A stretch of DNA of 64,000 nt. Source: Moringa oleifera (taxonomy: Eukaryota; Streptophyta; Magnoliopsida; Brassicales; Moringaceae). The notes under the pieces are model-generated. The model was not told the origin of the DNA. It made no database searches and saw only the letters and a list, made by a program, of their open reading frames with translations. The position numbers were made by a program, and so were the translations under genes. The first letter of the stretch is position 1; each line of letters opens with the position of its first letter. The stretch lies in assembly GCA_021397835.1 (NCBI GenBank), contig JAJFZO010000344.1, forward strand, positions 7,316,001 to 7,380,000. The letters are read 5' to 3'. Below, in pieces: positions 49,720 through 62,800 of the stretch.

Positions 49720-51054
49720 CATCCACCACTTGTCAAAAATCTACCTTCTTGAGTTTTTTTTTCTTTAATTAAACTTCACCTACAGATTAAAAACAAGAAT
49801 GTCAAATTCATGGATTCTACATGGAAGTATTTTAATTATTAACATATAAAAAATTAAAAAACAAATTATTAATTTAAAATTTTATTTTAAAAAATTAATT
49901 TTTTTAAGTGTATAAAAAATATATGTTTTCTTTACAATCTCAAACCAAGTAAAAAAATATTTATTTATATTTTATATTTTTATTAAATTTTTAATAAAAA
50001 AATTTTATTTATAATTTTTATTAATATTAATAATTATAGATATATACGTGCACACATATAATTTTTATTTATTAATTATCATAATGTTTTTTAAAATCAA
50101 TATTAAAACAAGTGAAATATATGTTTTATTTTTATTTTTTAAGAATATTTATATTTTATATATTTTTATTAAAATTTAAAAAATATTTTATTTTTTATAA
50201 TATTTAAAAATATTAAATAATTATATAAATAAACAAATATTTAAAACATTTTTTATAAATATTTATTTAAAATTATAAATAAAATGTATATTTTTTAAAC
50301 ATAATAATAATATATTTTTTTCACCCTCTAACCGGACCAAGCGGCTGCCTTATCCCTCACCCCTCGTATCTCACATGCCTTAGTTATCCGGTCCCAAAAA
50401 TGCCAAGCCAGAAAAAAAACAAGGCCCTATCTTCTAACAGAGCCAAGAGGGCTGCCATGGCCCCTCTGCCGCTTTCCCCCCAGCCCCCACCAATCTCATA
50501 TGCCTCAATTACTCTGTCAGGAAAGCACCAGATGATAAAATATCTTGAGCAAGTGAATAAGACAGACTGGGCACCACCTGCAACTTGAGGAAAGGTATAA
50601 AATACTGTCCCTACAAAGACCACAGCATTCATGTGGTCCCTAGTTTGAAAATATCTTTTCGTAAGTTCGGATGAATTGACTTATTTATTATAACAGGAAA
50701 CATATAATATCAGGTAACCAATATTCAAGGGGAAAATGGAGTAGCCATGTAGCAGCAGAACAGGTATACTTAAGTGTCGCACTCCAGGCAATGAACCCAG
50801 AAACATTTACCCAGGTTTGGAATCTGCCAAACTCCTGTCTGTCCCACAACTGCATTATTGGAGATATGGTTTGTCTGGACATTGATTTTGCCATCAGTAA
50901 TCTAGCATTCCAGTGGGATTGGATTGTGTCTGATTTGATAGCCTATTAAATAAATTAAGCACACAAACACAGAAGAAAGCACAGTTGCAAATATAAAAGA
51001 AGCAGCAGAGAATAAGTGGTACCCATTCTGCTCAATTTGTCACAGAAGGCTTCA

Positions 51055-52702
51055 ATGGCTTTCTTCAAGTGGCTGATAAAGGAGTGCTTCCAACCCTACT
51101 TGCTTCTGGTATCCATTTTTGCTCTGTTGATGCTGAAGCTCCTCCTGAAAGAGAAACTGAGAAACAGAAAGCTCAATCTCCCTCCAAGTCCTCCAAAGCT
51201 ACCAATAATCGGCAACCTTCATCAGCTTGGTGATATGCCTCACCTATCTCTCCGGCAGCTAGCTGAGAAGTTTGGTCCACTCATCTACTTACAACTAGGT
51301 GAAATCCCAACTGTGGTAGTTTCATCAGCCAGAATGGCAATGGAAGTAATGAAAACCCATGATCTTACAACATCAAGCCGCCCTCAGATCTTTTCAGCCA
51401 AACACCTATTCTACAATTGCACCGACATTGCCTTCGCTGCCTATGGCGCTTACTGGAGGCATATTCGGAAAATTTGCATAATTGAGGTACTAAATGCCAA
51501 TCGGGTCCAATCATATAGCTTTGTGAGAGAAGAAGAAGTTGCTCATTTGGTTCATCGAATTGCAGAGGCTTATCCCAGCACCACAAATCTAAGCAAGATG
51601 CTGGGACTATATGCCAATGATGTCCTCTGCCGAGTGGCACTTGGAAGGGATTTCTCTGCAGGAGGGGACTATGACAGGCATGGGTTCCAAAAGATGCTCG
51701 AGGAGTATCAAGAACTGTTAGGAGGGTTTAGTCTAGGGGATTTCTTCCCTTCCATGGAGTTCATACACAGTTTAACAGGCATGAAATCACGACTTACGAA
51801 CACCTTCCAACGCTTTGATCGGTTCTTTGATGAGGTGATAAATGAACATCTCAATCCTACTAGGGCAAAAGATGGGCATAAGGACCTCTTGGACACCTTA
51901 CTTGACATACAAAAAAATGGCTCTGCTGAAATGCCTCTCACAAAGGATAATGTCAAGGCTATCATCTTGGTCAGTAAATCTATGGGCTTTCTCTCTTTCT
52001 TGTTTAATACTGCTTTGACTCTATACACAGCTTGGAAGTCCGGAGTTGCACAGGAACAACCAGTGATAAGTATTGTTACTCTTACTACAGGACATGTTTG
52101 CTGCAGGAACGGACACGACCTTCATAACCCTAGACTGGGGAATGACAGAGCTCATAATGAACCCTGAAGTGATGAAAAGAGCTCAAGCTGAAGTTCAAGG
52201 CCTATTAGGAGAGAGAAGAGTTGTACTAGAAACTGATCTGCCTAAGCTGCACTACATGAAAGCTGTAATCAAAGAGATCTTCCGGTTGCATCCGCCTGCT
52301 CCCGTCTTACTACCAAGGGAATCCATGGAAGATATCACCATTGATGGGTATGAAATTCCAGCTAAAACGAGGTTTTTCATCAATGCCTGGGAAATTGGGA
52401 GGGACCCAAAAATCTGGGTTAATCCTGAAACATTTGAACCAGAAAGATTTATGGGTAACTCCATTGACTTCAAGGGGCAAGACTTCGAGTTGATACCTTT
52501 TGGAGCCGGCAGAAGAGGGTGCCCTGCTATTACATTTGGGATAGCCACCATCGAGCTTGCTCTGGCTCAGCTTCTACACAGCTTTGATTGGGAGCTTCCT
52601 CCAGGTACTGAAGCTAAAGATTTGGATATGAAGGAAGTTTTTGGCATATCAATGCACAGGGTAGCTCATCTGCTCGTTGTGGCCAAGCCACGCTTTTCCT
52701 AA
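51055..52702 (+). CDS. Cytochrome P450, CYP71 family (gene C)
   Basis: Two exons, 51055-51969 and 52091-52702, 508 residues. Features: N-terminal anchor (PYLLLVSIFALLMLKLLL), hinge [31 protein letters not shown]-helix AAGTDTTFITLDW, KEIFR (ExxR), EPERF and heme loop [11 protein letters not shown] with Cys about 449. The residue after Cys-Pro is Ala instead of the usual Gly, a substitution I recall from other CYP71-clan members. It is more distant from A and B than they are from each other, with a different exon 1 (for example FSAGGDYDRHGFQKMLEEYQ), perhaps a CYP71AP/BE-like subfamily. The substrate is unknown. The ATG at 51055 starts the usual MAxFxW-type anchor; the frame is open 13 codons further up but without ATG. 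Confidence 0.94.
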
Positions 52703-53600
52703 AGGCAACACACTGATTAGAGGATGAATCTGAAGAGTCTTTCGTCTTGCTCAGCTTCATCATGATGTGTGAATCATCCGGTGATCCTAAAATTAAAACA
52801 AGTAAAATAATAACTGTTATCCTGTTCAGTATCCTGGAATCAAAATATGATGTGGACAATGCTTCTGTAATCAGTCGGTGTTGGTTTGGCATTGAAGTAA
52901 TGAGGAACATTTTAACTTCTTCCATAATACCAATTCTGAATTAGCCCACCTCATTGAGAACAAAGCTTGCAAATATAATTCAAACCAAGAAAAGACTACA
53001 ATTTTGACAGAGTTCGCTAGCAAACCTGATACATTGGACAATAACAGTCATCAAGTTTGATTTTGACGGTGAACAAATATTGGATAGTGTTCAACTCATT
53101 ATCCATTGCTCCTATACTCTTCTCAACCCGCAGGACAAGGAACCACAAACATGAAAACATCTACGAGATGCAGTCTGCATAGAGTGCTGAAAAATGGGGC
53201 TGTGCAATGATATGGAAGAGTCCAAAGTCTTGCATTAAATTCAAAGAACCAAAAATAGGACACACACAAAATAAACACATCGGGAAGTAGAAATCTATGG
53301 GTTGAGCAATGGAATGGCCAAACTTTATTTTACATGCCAGTAGTGTTACAACAAAATTTGATCAGACAATCATTAACCCAACTAATTCTGTAAGAGAAAA
53401 TGGAAGCAAATCATGCCTTGGTGGCAACACAATTGGAAAGCGTTAAAAATATGAGAGATCGAGGGGTTTATAGCTAAAAGGCAGCAACTAATTTGCTAGG
53501 TAGATTACTCAGGCTTCCAAAATTGGGAACTCAATTGGTCCCTTATCTCTAGAAAATTGTTCTGTCTCTTAGTTAACTACTTTGAAGCCCTCCGCAAGCC
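52703..53600. other. Intergenic, between convergent genes
   Basis: 3'UTRs of P450 gene C (plus) and STR11 (minus). No gene or repeat is recognised. Confidence 0.5.
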
Positions 53601-56600
53601 TCAGTGAGACCTTATATCCTGAAGATACCGGCCTACTTGCTGAGCACCAAAGAACAAGGCATCAGCAGCAAGAAAAACTCCAACCTGTGGAAGAACCATA
53701 AGAGATTATCTCTACAGAAACAACTATAGCTCAAACATGAGCCACACGACTTTGCAAAAACACCAACAAGTATAGTTACCAGACGGGCAGAAAATAGCAA
53801 TCGATAACCCCAACCTTCTTTGGCAGCTGCAGCTCTCTGTTGATCTGTCCAACTGAAAGTAAAAAGGGGCATGAGCCATAAATAGTGTACAGTAATGTTA
53901 AGAAACACAATATCAACACTCACCAACATAAAAACTCTGAAAATATTTATTACAAAAGGATACAATAGTTACTTCCTTGCATGCTACAATTGAGTGTTCA
54001 TTAATTCACCATGCATGGTCTTTGAAATATTGATACTTAGAAAAGACGATACATCCTAGTTTTCTAGCATGCATCTAAAGTTTAGAGGTAGCAAAGAAAA
54101 GATATGTACCCAAGGAATTCCGAGACTCCGCCAATTCCAGCGAACTTCAAAGGCTGAGAGCCTTCTCTGACAAGATCCTATTCCATACAAGTTGAATGTA
54201 CAACATTAAAAAATATTCGGTTTTAATTGAAAGAAAATCGAATCAGAATCCAAAGGAGAATTTCAAACATAAAAATACATTCATATAAAACACATAACTG
54301 GCATCACATCACCTCTTCTTCAGCAGACTCGAGACCCCCTTGAATCCAGAAAAGGTTTTTGTATCCAGCATTTAAGAGTAGCTCACAAGCAGCTAGAGAT
54401 CTGTCAGAAAATTAAGGTTAACTGAAGAAGAGTTTAAAGACATATTATGTCCAAATGAGACTCAAAATATTAAGTTCCACCTAACATGGTAAGACTATTG
54501 TGTTTATGAACAGAAATCAATGACCACCGATAGGATTTTATATTGTATTAAAACTGGAAACACAATATCCCCACTAAATGGCTGCATAGTAAATTTGTAT
54601 TGAAATAAATTTTGTTTTTTTTGGCTATCCATACGACACAAGACCACCTTATTAGAAAGGATGATTAAAAAAATTAATTCATTTCAAATTCTTTGAATAG
54701 TTAATTGCATCATTCACACTCCCTTAAGTCACCCAATAAACAACAAGCACCAGTGGTCTAGTGGTAGAATAGTACCCTGCCACGGTACAGACCCGGGTTC
54801 GATTCCCGGCTGGTGCATCCCATTTTTTATTATAAAAGAAGTCACCCAATAAACTACCATTTAAAGTTACAATAACTTCAAAGTAGTAAACTCACCTCAA
54901 GCCTTTCTGGCAAGCAACAATCAGGTCAGAATCTTCTGGGAATCTCTCCTCAACTTTTGCTAAGAACTTGCTGTTAGAAAAATAAAATGAAGTGAAAACA
55001 AAATTTTGATACATGCGTAAACAAAAAGCAAAAAAGAAAAGGAAAAATAAACCATTTCACAACATACTTATCATAAGACAATGTAGGTGAACCACTCCAC
55101 CACCCTCCTGCATGAAAATAAGACAATTTTGACAAGAATAAGTAACACAAAGACAAACTCATGCAAAAATTTCAAAAGAACAATGAGGTTCATTTATAAT
55201 CCGAACGCAACCAAAAAATGTTTCCAAGCCATCTTATCATACGAGTTCATTCCTATGCTATGTCTAGCTTAGCTAGTGAGAGATCCAATAGATTTTATTA
55301 ACATGAATCTTAATCGAGTAACCAACAGAATACAATTACAATGGATGGACAAGTTAACATGAATAATGTTTTACCCATCACAAAATTGGTGACTTTTCTG
55401 GAAAGAGTTCCGGCATCAAGTTTGTTGTCGACATCAAAGATCGGGATCCAAGTGGAGCCTTTAACCCATGCCTTCAGATGAAGAAATAAAGTATGTATTT
55501 CAACGGTGAATAAAATGATATTAACCTCAAGGATATCATGCAACACAAACTGCTCCATAAAAAAGATAAAAGGACAAGACTAAGGAGAGAATTAGACAAA
55601 AAAATCTTATAAGGAATCAGTAATATTGCAAACATTAATTTTATCTATTCCTTCAACACAATATATTGACAGAAATCATGTAGCTATCGTGAGAATCACC
55701 CATGCAATTCTTTATGCTAGCATGACATGAAAAAGTGGAGTTAAAAAGTATGTCAATCATTTCTTGTGGACAAATGAACCAATAGAACACAATAGCACAA
55801 CTTAGTTTAGACAGAGAAAAGAAATTTGAGAAGACCGCATGGAAGAAGAACAATTTACCTTCTCATGTTCGGTAGAAGGTCGAACATCAAGTAGAGGTTT
55901 GCTAGAGAGTTGAATTGCATAGCCTGCCTCTCTTGGCGTAAGAACCTTTACTTTTCCCTCCCTGATCTACACACAAAGAGTAGTGGAAGTCAAGCCAAAA
56001 ACACATCATTTGTAAACTTTATTTAGATGGTTGAGACAATTTGAACCCAAGCATCTCAAAGTAGACATGCAGACACATGTTCAATATGTAGCTAATAACA
56101 TACATAAGCCTTTGGAATAGCACACAAATACACGGTATAGTCTACATTTGATCCTATAAGACTGGAAAGAAAGTTGGATGAAAGAACTGCATATCAACAA
56201 TTCATATTTGGTCATCTACTCAACTAACTCAATTACAAGCTGCAAAGGCCTTTCAGCTTGGGTTAGCTAAACAAAGCATTTGGATACACATTAAAGATCG
56301 AGGACCTATGTGCCAAAGAATTGTAAGATAGAGCGTGCAAGTTTTCCCAGGATGAAATGCAATACCATAGCATCCCATCTCTTCTTAGCGGCAGCCATAT
56401 CTCTCACTTGCTTCAATTCGAAATCTTCATCCCCGGATTGCCCTCGAACAACACCCAATTGCTGAACTAGGAAAAAGAAAGAATAATTAATTTCAAACAA
56501 AATTTCTCTTCCTTTTGTCATTAACCAAACAGAAGTAGGACGATAAATTCGACAAACCTAAAACATGAAAACGAAAACCCATTAACATAAACGTTCAAAT

Positions 56601-56765
56601 AGTTCAAGATAAACATACAAAGCGCTGAGTACTATAAGAGGGTCTTTCCTTCAGAGAGAACGACTTTGAGCACGTCTTTGCTGACAGTCTCGCCCTCAGC
56701 TCTCCACTGAAGTTAGAACGAGAAATTGCAAGAGCACTAAGACCAGGCAGGCCCAAGGACTCCAT
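53601..56765 (-). CDS. STR11: Rhodanese-like protein STR11, chloroplast
   Basis: Ten exons, minus strand: 56765-56619, 56461-56366, 55966-55859, 55471-55375, 55107-55068, 54970-54896, 54400-54313, 54177-54110, 53852-53780 and 53684-53601; 291 residues, about the length I recall for Arabidopsis STR11. The N-terminus (MESLGLPGLSALAISRSNFS ...) is Ser/Arg-rich and acid-poor, as in a transit peptide. The rhodanese domain includes VLTPREAGYAIQLSSKPLLD, DVRPSTEHEKAWVKGSTWIP, a GGWWSGSPTLSYD insert and the active-site loop IVACQKGLRSLAACELLL with the catalytic Cys, then GYKNLFWIQGGLESAEEE. The C-terminal extension (WTDQQRAAAAKEGWGYRLLF, then VGVFLAADALFFGAQQVGRY) is hydrophobic and could be a membrane segment. 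The physiological sulfur acceptor is unknown. A tRNA gene lies on the opposite strand in the sixth intron. Confidence 0.93.
54747..54817 (+). tRNA. tRNA-Gly (GCC)
   Basis: 71-nt cloverleaf: acceptor GCACCAG pairs with CTGGTGC, A-box TGGTCTAGTGGTAGAA, anticodon arm GTACC-CTGCCAC-GGTAC giving anticodon GCC, and T-arm CCCGGGTTCGATTCCCGG with a perfect B-box GGTTCGATTCC. The discriminator base is A and there is no encoded CCA. A T-run (54822-54827) shortly downstream is a Pol III terminator. It lies inside the 54401-54895 intron of STR11, antisense to it. Confidence 0.97.
54822..54827 (+). terminator. Pol III terminator of tRNA-Gly
   Basis: Run of six T residues a few bases after the tRNA 3' end, the standard RNA polymerase III stop signal. 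Confidence 0.8.
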
Positions 56766-58280
56766 CCAAGACACTTTCTGAACTGAACTTGGCTTATCTT
56801 CTTTGGTATCGATGCCTGAAATGGAGAGCACTTGAGTTTGTTTTGCTTATTCGGGATAATTTCCGGTTCCAGTCGGGACACAATAGCCCGGGCCCATGCC
56901 GTTTCAGTGTGGCGCTGCGCAGTCACCATCCAAAACACTACTGTTGCCTCCCTTGGCATAAAACGCGTCATTTTATGCAATTAGTATTTTAAGATTCTTC
57001 CATTTTATTTTGATGGCAAATGGGGCTTAAACTTTTGAAAAATATTTTTTATTTAATTTTTATTTTAAATTTTAAAAAGTATTAAAATAAATTTTAATTA
57101 ACAAAAATAGTTAAATTAAATTTTATTAATTTTAAATTAAAGATTTGGTACTATAAATTTTAATTTAAAATTTTTCATAAATAGAAAAAACTATTCAAAT
57201 TATCATTACAAAAAAAATTTAAAATTTTTAATACTGAAATATTTATAAATAAATTTTTCTTATTAAAAATTTTAAAAATTTATATTAAATAATTTGTGAG
57301 TAAACAAGTATTCAAAATTAAAATATTGACTCGAAATATAATGCAGAATTTATTCAACTAATTTTTTAGATATTTTAATTATATTTATTTTTAATCAATT
57401 TAAGTTAAAATCTAATCTGATTATTTTTTATTAATTAAAATTTTATTTAAAAATATTTTAAAATTTTAAATAAAAATTGAAAAAATATTCTTGAAGTTTT
57501 TAAATACCATACATCTAACTGGTAATGACTGTTCCTTATTTACAAACATATATTAAAAAAGAAAAAAATATTCCTAAAAATTATTTATTTTTTCTACTGA
57601 AAAATATTGATGTTAAAAAAGTTATTACTAAATTAATTTAAATTAAAATAAAATATTATAAAAAATTTAAAAATTAAAGATATTAAATTAAACATTTTAT
57701 AAAATGAATTTTAATTTAATTTTTTTATAAATATAAAAAATATTTAAATTATTGTCAAGAAAAATTTTAAAATTTATTAAATCATAAAAATATTTTTATA
57801 ATTTATATAATTAAAATATAAAAAATAATTGATGAGTTAAAAATTATTTAAATTTAAAAACACAAATTTTATGTAAATTATTTTTTAAATATTTTATTGT
57901 AAAAATATTATCATTAAAATTAAAATCTAATTTATATTACTTTCAACAGTATTTAATATTTTCAATGAGAAAATATATACTGTTAAAGCAATATATATCA
58001 AAACTAAATTTAAAAAAGAAAAAAGATAAGTATAAGTGAATAATTGAAGAAGTAGATAAGAAGAGGGCAAAAGCCAGCTAAGCGGAGCACGGGATGTCAC
58101 CTTTGTTGGCAAAGACAAAATGGGAGCAGCGAAGGTAAAGATAAGTGAAGTTTCCTGGAAGCAGCCTCCGGTCCACTAGTAGACTACATATCCACTTTTT
58201 ACTATCCGACTATTGCCCACTGCAATGCGCCTAACGACTTGTCCGCTCACTTGCAACCCTCCTTCCTCCTCACTGTCTCT
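56766..58280. other. STR11 upstream region and AT-rich spacer
   Basis: The first 200 bases are the STR11 leader and promoter. About 1 kb (56990-58000) is extremely AT-rich with no coding sequence. The segment from 58050 is more balanced and is the promoter of the RGLG gene; the two genes diverge from this spacer. Confidence 0.5.
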
Positions 58281-58341
58281 CTCACTTCCTCAACCGAGAC
58301 GAAAGGAGAGATGTTGCAGAGACTCAATTCTTCTGCTTAAG

Positions 58342-59844
58342 GTATGGTGACTCTATGTTGGGTACAAACCGGTGGCGTCAGAATTTGAACTTTTTAAATC
58401 TTTGGATGCGAAATTTTAGGAGTTTTACTAATTGGGGACCGGGACTTGGATAACTTGGCGTTTGCCCGCTTTTTAAGCGATAATTGCTTGTGAATCTGCG
58501 ATCTTATTTCAAATGTGATTGAAGTTTTGTTTTTTTTTTTTTTCTTTTCCTATGGAAGCCTGCTTGTTTGGATCATGAAGTAGTTCTCTTTAATTTTGAA
58601 TTCCATATACATTTGTTAGCTAAAGGCGCAATTTTCTTTCTTTTTACCAGAGACTAGAGGTATGCATTGGCCTTTGGATTTCTTGATTATGGAGCTGAAA
58701 GTTGATTTTAGATTTGGACTCTGCAAAACAAGCTGATTGGTTGATTTCTAAAGATTTAGCAAGGCATAGATTCTGTAACTAATCCAGATAATTCGATTTC
58801 GGGAAAAAGAACAACTGATTGTGTAATTGTTCAATAGTTCCTGAGTACTCAAGCAGTTTGGCTTTTGTGGGATGGCAACATTTCCTCATTCTGAGTGAAG
58901 TGCCTGGGACTGAGTCTCAACCAGATTTATCCGCTGTGCATCTTACGGGGAAAGGAAAAAAAAAAAAGAGGAAATCTGATGTTTAACCAACCACCAATAT
59001 TTTGAACTACTTCTAGGATGATGAGGCATCCACCTCATAATCTAAATGTGCATTGTTGATTCATTTGGACTTCTCACAAACCAAATCTTGAATGTTGTTT
59101 CTCAATCAGTATTGAGCTATCTCTGTTATCTTGTGGTACTCTTTTACCTGGCACCTCATTTTCTATTTAACTCATTTGTTATTATTGATTGACAAAGGTG
59201 AAGGGTGCATATAGACAAATTTGAACTTCTTCTTCATTTGATAAGTTCTAAAATGTGAGCAGGATAAATTATTGTTGTCTGAAATGTAAGTGTTTGCTCT
59301 TCAACTTTGGTGAGTGGAGTCCACCAATATAAGGTATATTAATAATTCAAAGCACTATTAGTATATCTTATAATGGTGGACTCCACTCACCGAAGTTAAA
59401 GAATAAAGGTTTAAAACTTAGGGTGATGGTGGATTTTTTGTTGCAAATGAGGAGGAATATGTTGAGTTTATGGAACTTCTAACTTCTAAAGAGCTAACTA
59501 CACTTGTATGTGGGGAACACGCACTTGGCGCTAATTATATTTAACACATATATATGTATATATGTACATGTATAATATTTGTTTCTGGTTAAAAGAAATT
59601 CATTTTAGAGAACTACTATTGGTTGGTCTTACGAGCACATAGAGGAATTTTTAGTTAATAATACGTGCAGTAATTATAAGTCAGGATTTTGATTTTCATT
59701 AGTTTGTTGTTTCTGAAGCATGAGGTACAATATGTTATTGAGAATGCATTTTTAAGTCAACTTCAGTTCTCGGGCTATTGATACTTAAGTGGTCTGGTTT
59801 TCTAGAGTGAGTTAAATGTGTCTAAACTTTGTTGGATGGTGCAG
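58342..59844 (+). other. 5'UTR intron of the RGLG gene (predicted)
   Basis: A leader exon ending TTCTGCTTAAG is followed by a good donor (GTATGG at 58342). A matching acceptor (GGTGCAG, ending 59844) lies 23 bases before the start codon. The 1.5-kb interval has no coding sequence and contains the fold-back repeat at 59298-59402. Inferred from splice signals only. Confidence 0.6.
59298..59402. repeat. Fold-back inverted repeat (hairpin)
   Basis: Arms 59298-59344 and 59356-59402 are inverted copies with about five mismatches in 47 bases, separated by an 11-base loop. The core TGGTGAGTGGAGTCCACCA is almost self-complementary. A transcript would form a long near-perfect hairpin. It could be a MITE or a small-RNA precursor. 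No clear target-site duplication is visible at its ends. Confidence 0.85.
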
Positions 59845-59867
59845 AATCTCTCTGAATTTTAGAATTG

Positions 59868-62800
59868 ATGGGTGGGGTATCTTCAAAACGTAAAGCTTCG
59901 CGTCTGTCTTCTTCCAGAGCATCTAGTTCATTTTCATGGAGTCACCACGGCTATCCACAGTCACCATATGCTCCACAAAGTCAAGGTTATGCACCACAGC
60001 CGCATTATGGATCTCCACCTCAGAGTTATTGTGGTCAGGTTCCGGAGTCGAAAAGGAGGCTGGAGCGGAAGTATTCAAAGATAGATGATAATTACAGTAA
60101 CCTGGAGCAGGTAACATGGTTGTTTCTCTGGAAAAGGATTGATAAGATTGCAAAAAGATCTAGTTATTTTCCCTTCCTGTTCCAAGTGTTAAGGATGTCT
60201 TCAATGAGAACTGGTTTGAGGATTTGCTTCATTAGGGAATTTGCACTGTTCGGCTATTAAAGTGATAGGATAATTTTTGAATTAAACAATCATTGAGTAC
60301 ATTTTTTCTGCTTCTAATTTTATCATGTTAAAAAGGACATTTCAATACAGTAGTTGAGACAAAGATATGATTTTTGACGTTGATTGCATAAGTTAATAAG
60401 TTGACAGCAGATTTGGGTTTGTTTTGACGTATTGCTCTGGTTGGATGGATGTTTCATGCCTCTATACGTATACATTCTCGATGCCACCTTCTCTGGAAGT
60501 ATATGGATTCAGCATATGGCATTGTCTTGCTGCTTGCTAATATAAAAGCATTTCTATTTTCACAGGTTACTGATGCATTGGCACGTGCCGGCCTTGAGTC
60601 CTCAAATCTCATTGTTGGTATTGATTTCACAAAGAGCAATGAGTGGACAGGTTTGACCTTGTTTGCTGCATTCAAGTTGCTTTTATCAGATAATGGTGAA
60701 ACTGAAACGTGTTTTACCTGCATTTGCTTAGGAGCAAGATCATTCAACAGAAGAAGCCTACATTACATTGGAGGTGATCAGAATCCCTATGAACAGGCGA
60801 TATCCATTATTGGAAAAACATTGTCTTCCTTTGATGAAGATAACTTGATTCCTTGCTTTGGATTTGGAGATGGTATTTCTTCAAGAAAGGTCTTCAATTA
60901 CTTTTTGAAATATAATCATCTTGACATCCAAATTTAAGTGTGATTTATAAACTGGCAGCATCGACACATGATCAAGAAGTGTTCAGTTTTTATCCAGATG
61001 AGAGGTTTTGTAACGGGTTTGAGGAAGTATTGAGAAGATATAGAGAATTGGTTCCTCAACTACGACTTGCTGGTTGTGATTTGTTTCACTATATATTTTC
61101 TCTGTGCTTTAGGGTTGGGTTCTTCAGTTATGGATTTTGCGCCTCCCTTTTTCTTTTTGTCAGGACCAACATCATTTGCTCCTATTATTGAAATGGCCAT
61201 AACTATTGTGGAGCAAAGTGGTGGCCAGTACCATGTCTTACTGATAATAGCAGATGGACAGGTAGCTTTATCTCTATTTTACATTTTAAGTTAAACATTC
61301 TGATTTACTTTCAGAAACTTAATGACTGTTGACAGAAAATTCCTACTTGTTTTTTATTAGTGCCTTTCTTAGTTTTTTATTATATTCTTTCATATTGTTA
61401 GTGCTGCCCATCTGGAAAGACCTAACATTTTATTAAATGATGGAAGTGCATGATTCTAGAATATTTTATTTGGATCCATTCACTTAAAATAATAATTTGA
61501 AAGTTAGCATTACGTGTTGTTTTCATCTATTATTAGTCTGAACTTGCACTTTCTCATTGAAGGTCTGTTTCAGGAGCAAGTATTATGCCTCAAAATTTAC
61601 TAATTTAATCCATAGTACCAAATAAGCGTGCAATAGGGAATATAGGTTCAAATAAGTGTTATGAATATGCATAAAAGACTATCATTATAAGGGACTGAGA
61701 ACCAGAAACTGCATGAATGTTGAAGTCTAAAAAATGTGATATGAGTAGAAGGAGTTTCTACCTACAACAATTCAGTGTTATATTTAGTGAATTTCTAAGT
61801 TAAGAGCAAGTTGGTTGAAATTTTGCCAGTTTTGCTGAAAGTTTCTAATGATATTGTAACTAAGCTAGTATCCTTGTTAACTGAAGGATTGGTGATTGAA
61901 ACAGAAGGAAATGTCAATGAAGTCTCAGTCAGTTAATGAACTACAGTGAATGCTAATAAAAGCAAATGTCAAGCAACAATTTAGTTCTAAATAGAATGTT
62001 AAAGGTATTAGCTGCAAGAAAGACCTCTATGGATGACGGGCAAAGTGTAAATTGATTAGTATCCCCTACAGAGATCTGCTCATCTGTTCTTCAAGTGGCC
62101 ATGCTGTTGTATAATTCATTTGTGTTATATTAATTGAAATCGTGGGTCACTATAGGTAACAAGGAGTGTTGATACTGAGCGTGGGCAGCTAAGTGCACAG
62201 GAAAAGAACACCGTTGAAGCAATTGTGAAAGCAAGGTAATAATGTTTGTGGCTTGTTTCTTTAGCGATATTTTCTTCTCCTTGTTGAAATTACAATATGA
62301 TTTTGCAATGTGGTCGCAAATTCGCAGTGAGTACCCATTGTCGATAATATTAGTTGGGGTTGGAGATGGGCCTTGGGACATGATGAAGGAATTCGATGAT
62401 AACATCCCTGCTCGAGCATTTGATAATTTCCAGGCAAGTATAAGGAGGCAACATCTCTGCTTTTCTGTCTTTTAGTTTGTGGATGCCTTTATCTTCTTTT
62501 TGGCCAGTGATTAATTCAGAAAGTACGTTTTCTTTTCTCTCCCTTTCTAGTTTGTAAATTTTACAGATATCATGTCAAAGAATGTCGACAGGTCAAGAAA
62601 AGAAGCGGAATTTGCTCTTTCAGCTTTGATGGAAATACCTTCTCAGTATAAAGCAACACTTGAGCTTAATCTATTGGGGTAACAACTCGTGATCTTCTGA
62701 GTATGTGAGGTTTGTGATATTACGGTCAGGGAAAAAAAGTTCATTGCAGTTCTTTTTCCTTTTCATAATTAGAGCTTGTAAAGGGAAGGCCATCGACAGA

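Larger units (their letters stand above)
48421..51054. other. AT-rich spacer before P450 gene C
   Basis: Strongly AT-rich from about 48500 to 50320, with a 36-bp tandem duplication at 48676-48747 and a GA microsatellite at about 49690-49719. A short GC-richer island (50330-50600) follows. The last 400 bases are the likely promoter and leader of gene C. No gene is recognised. Confidence 0.5.

Noticed and set aside
50330..50600. GC-richer island upstream of P450 gene C with two loosely similar halves
   Set aside because: The similarity (ATCTCAYATGCCT in both) is too weak and short to call a repeat. No gene is visible.
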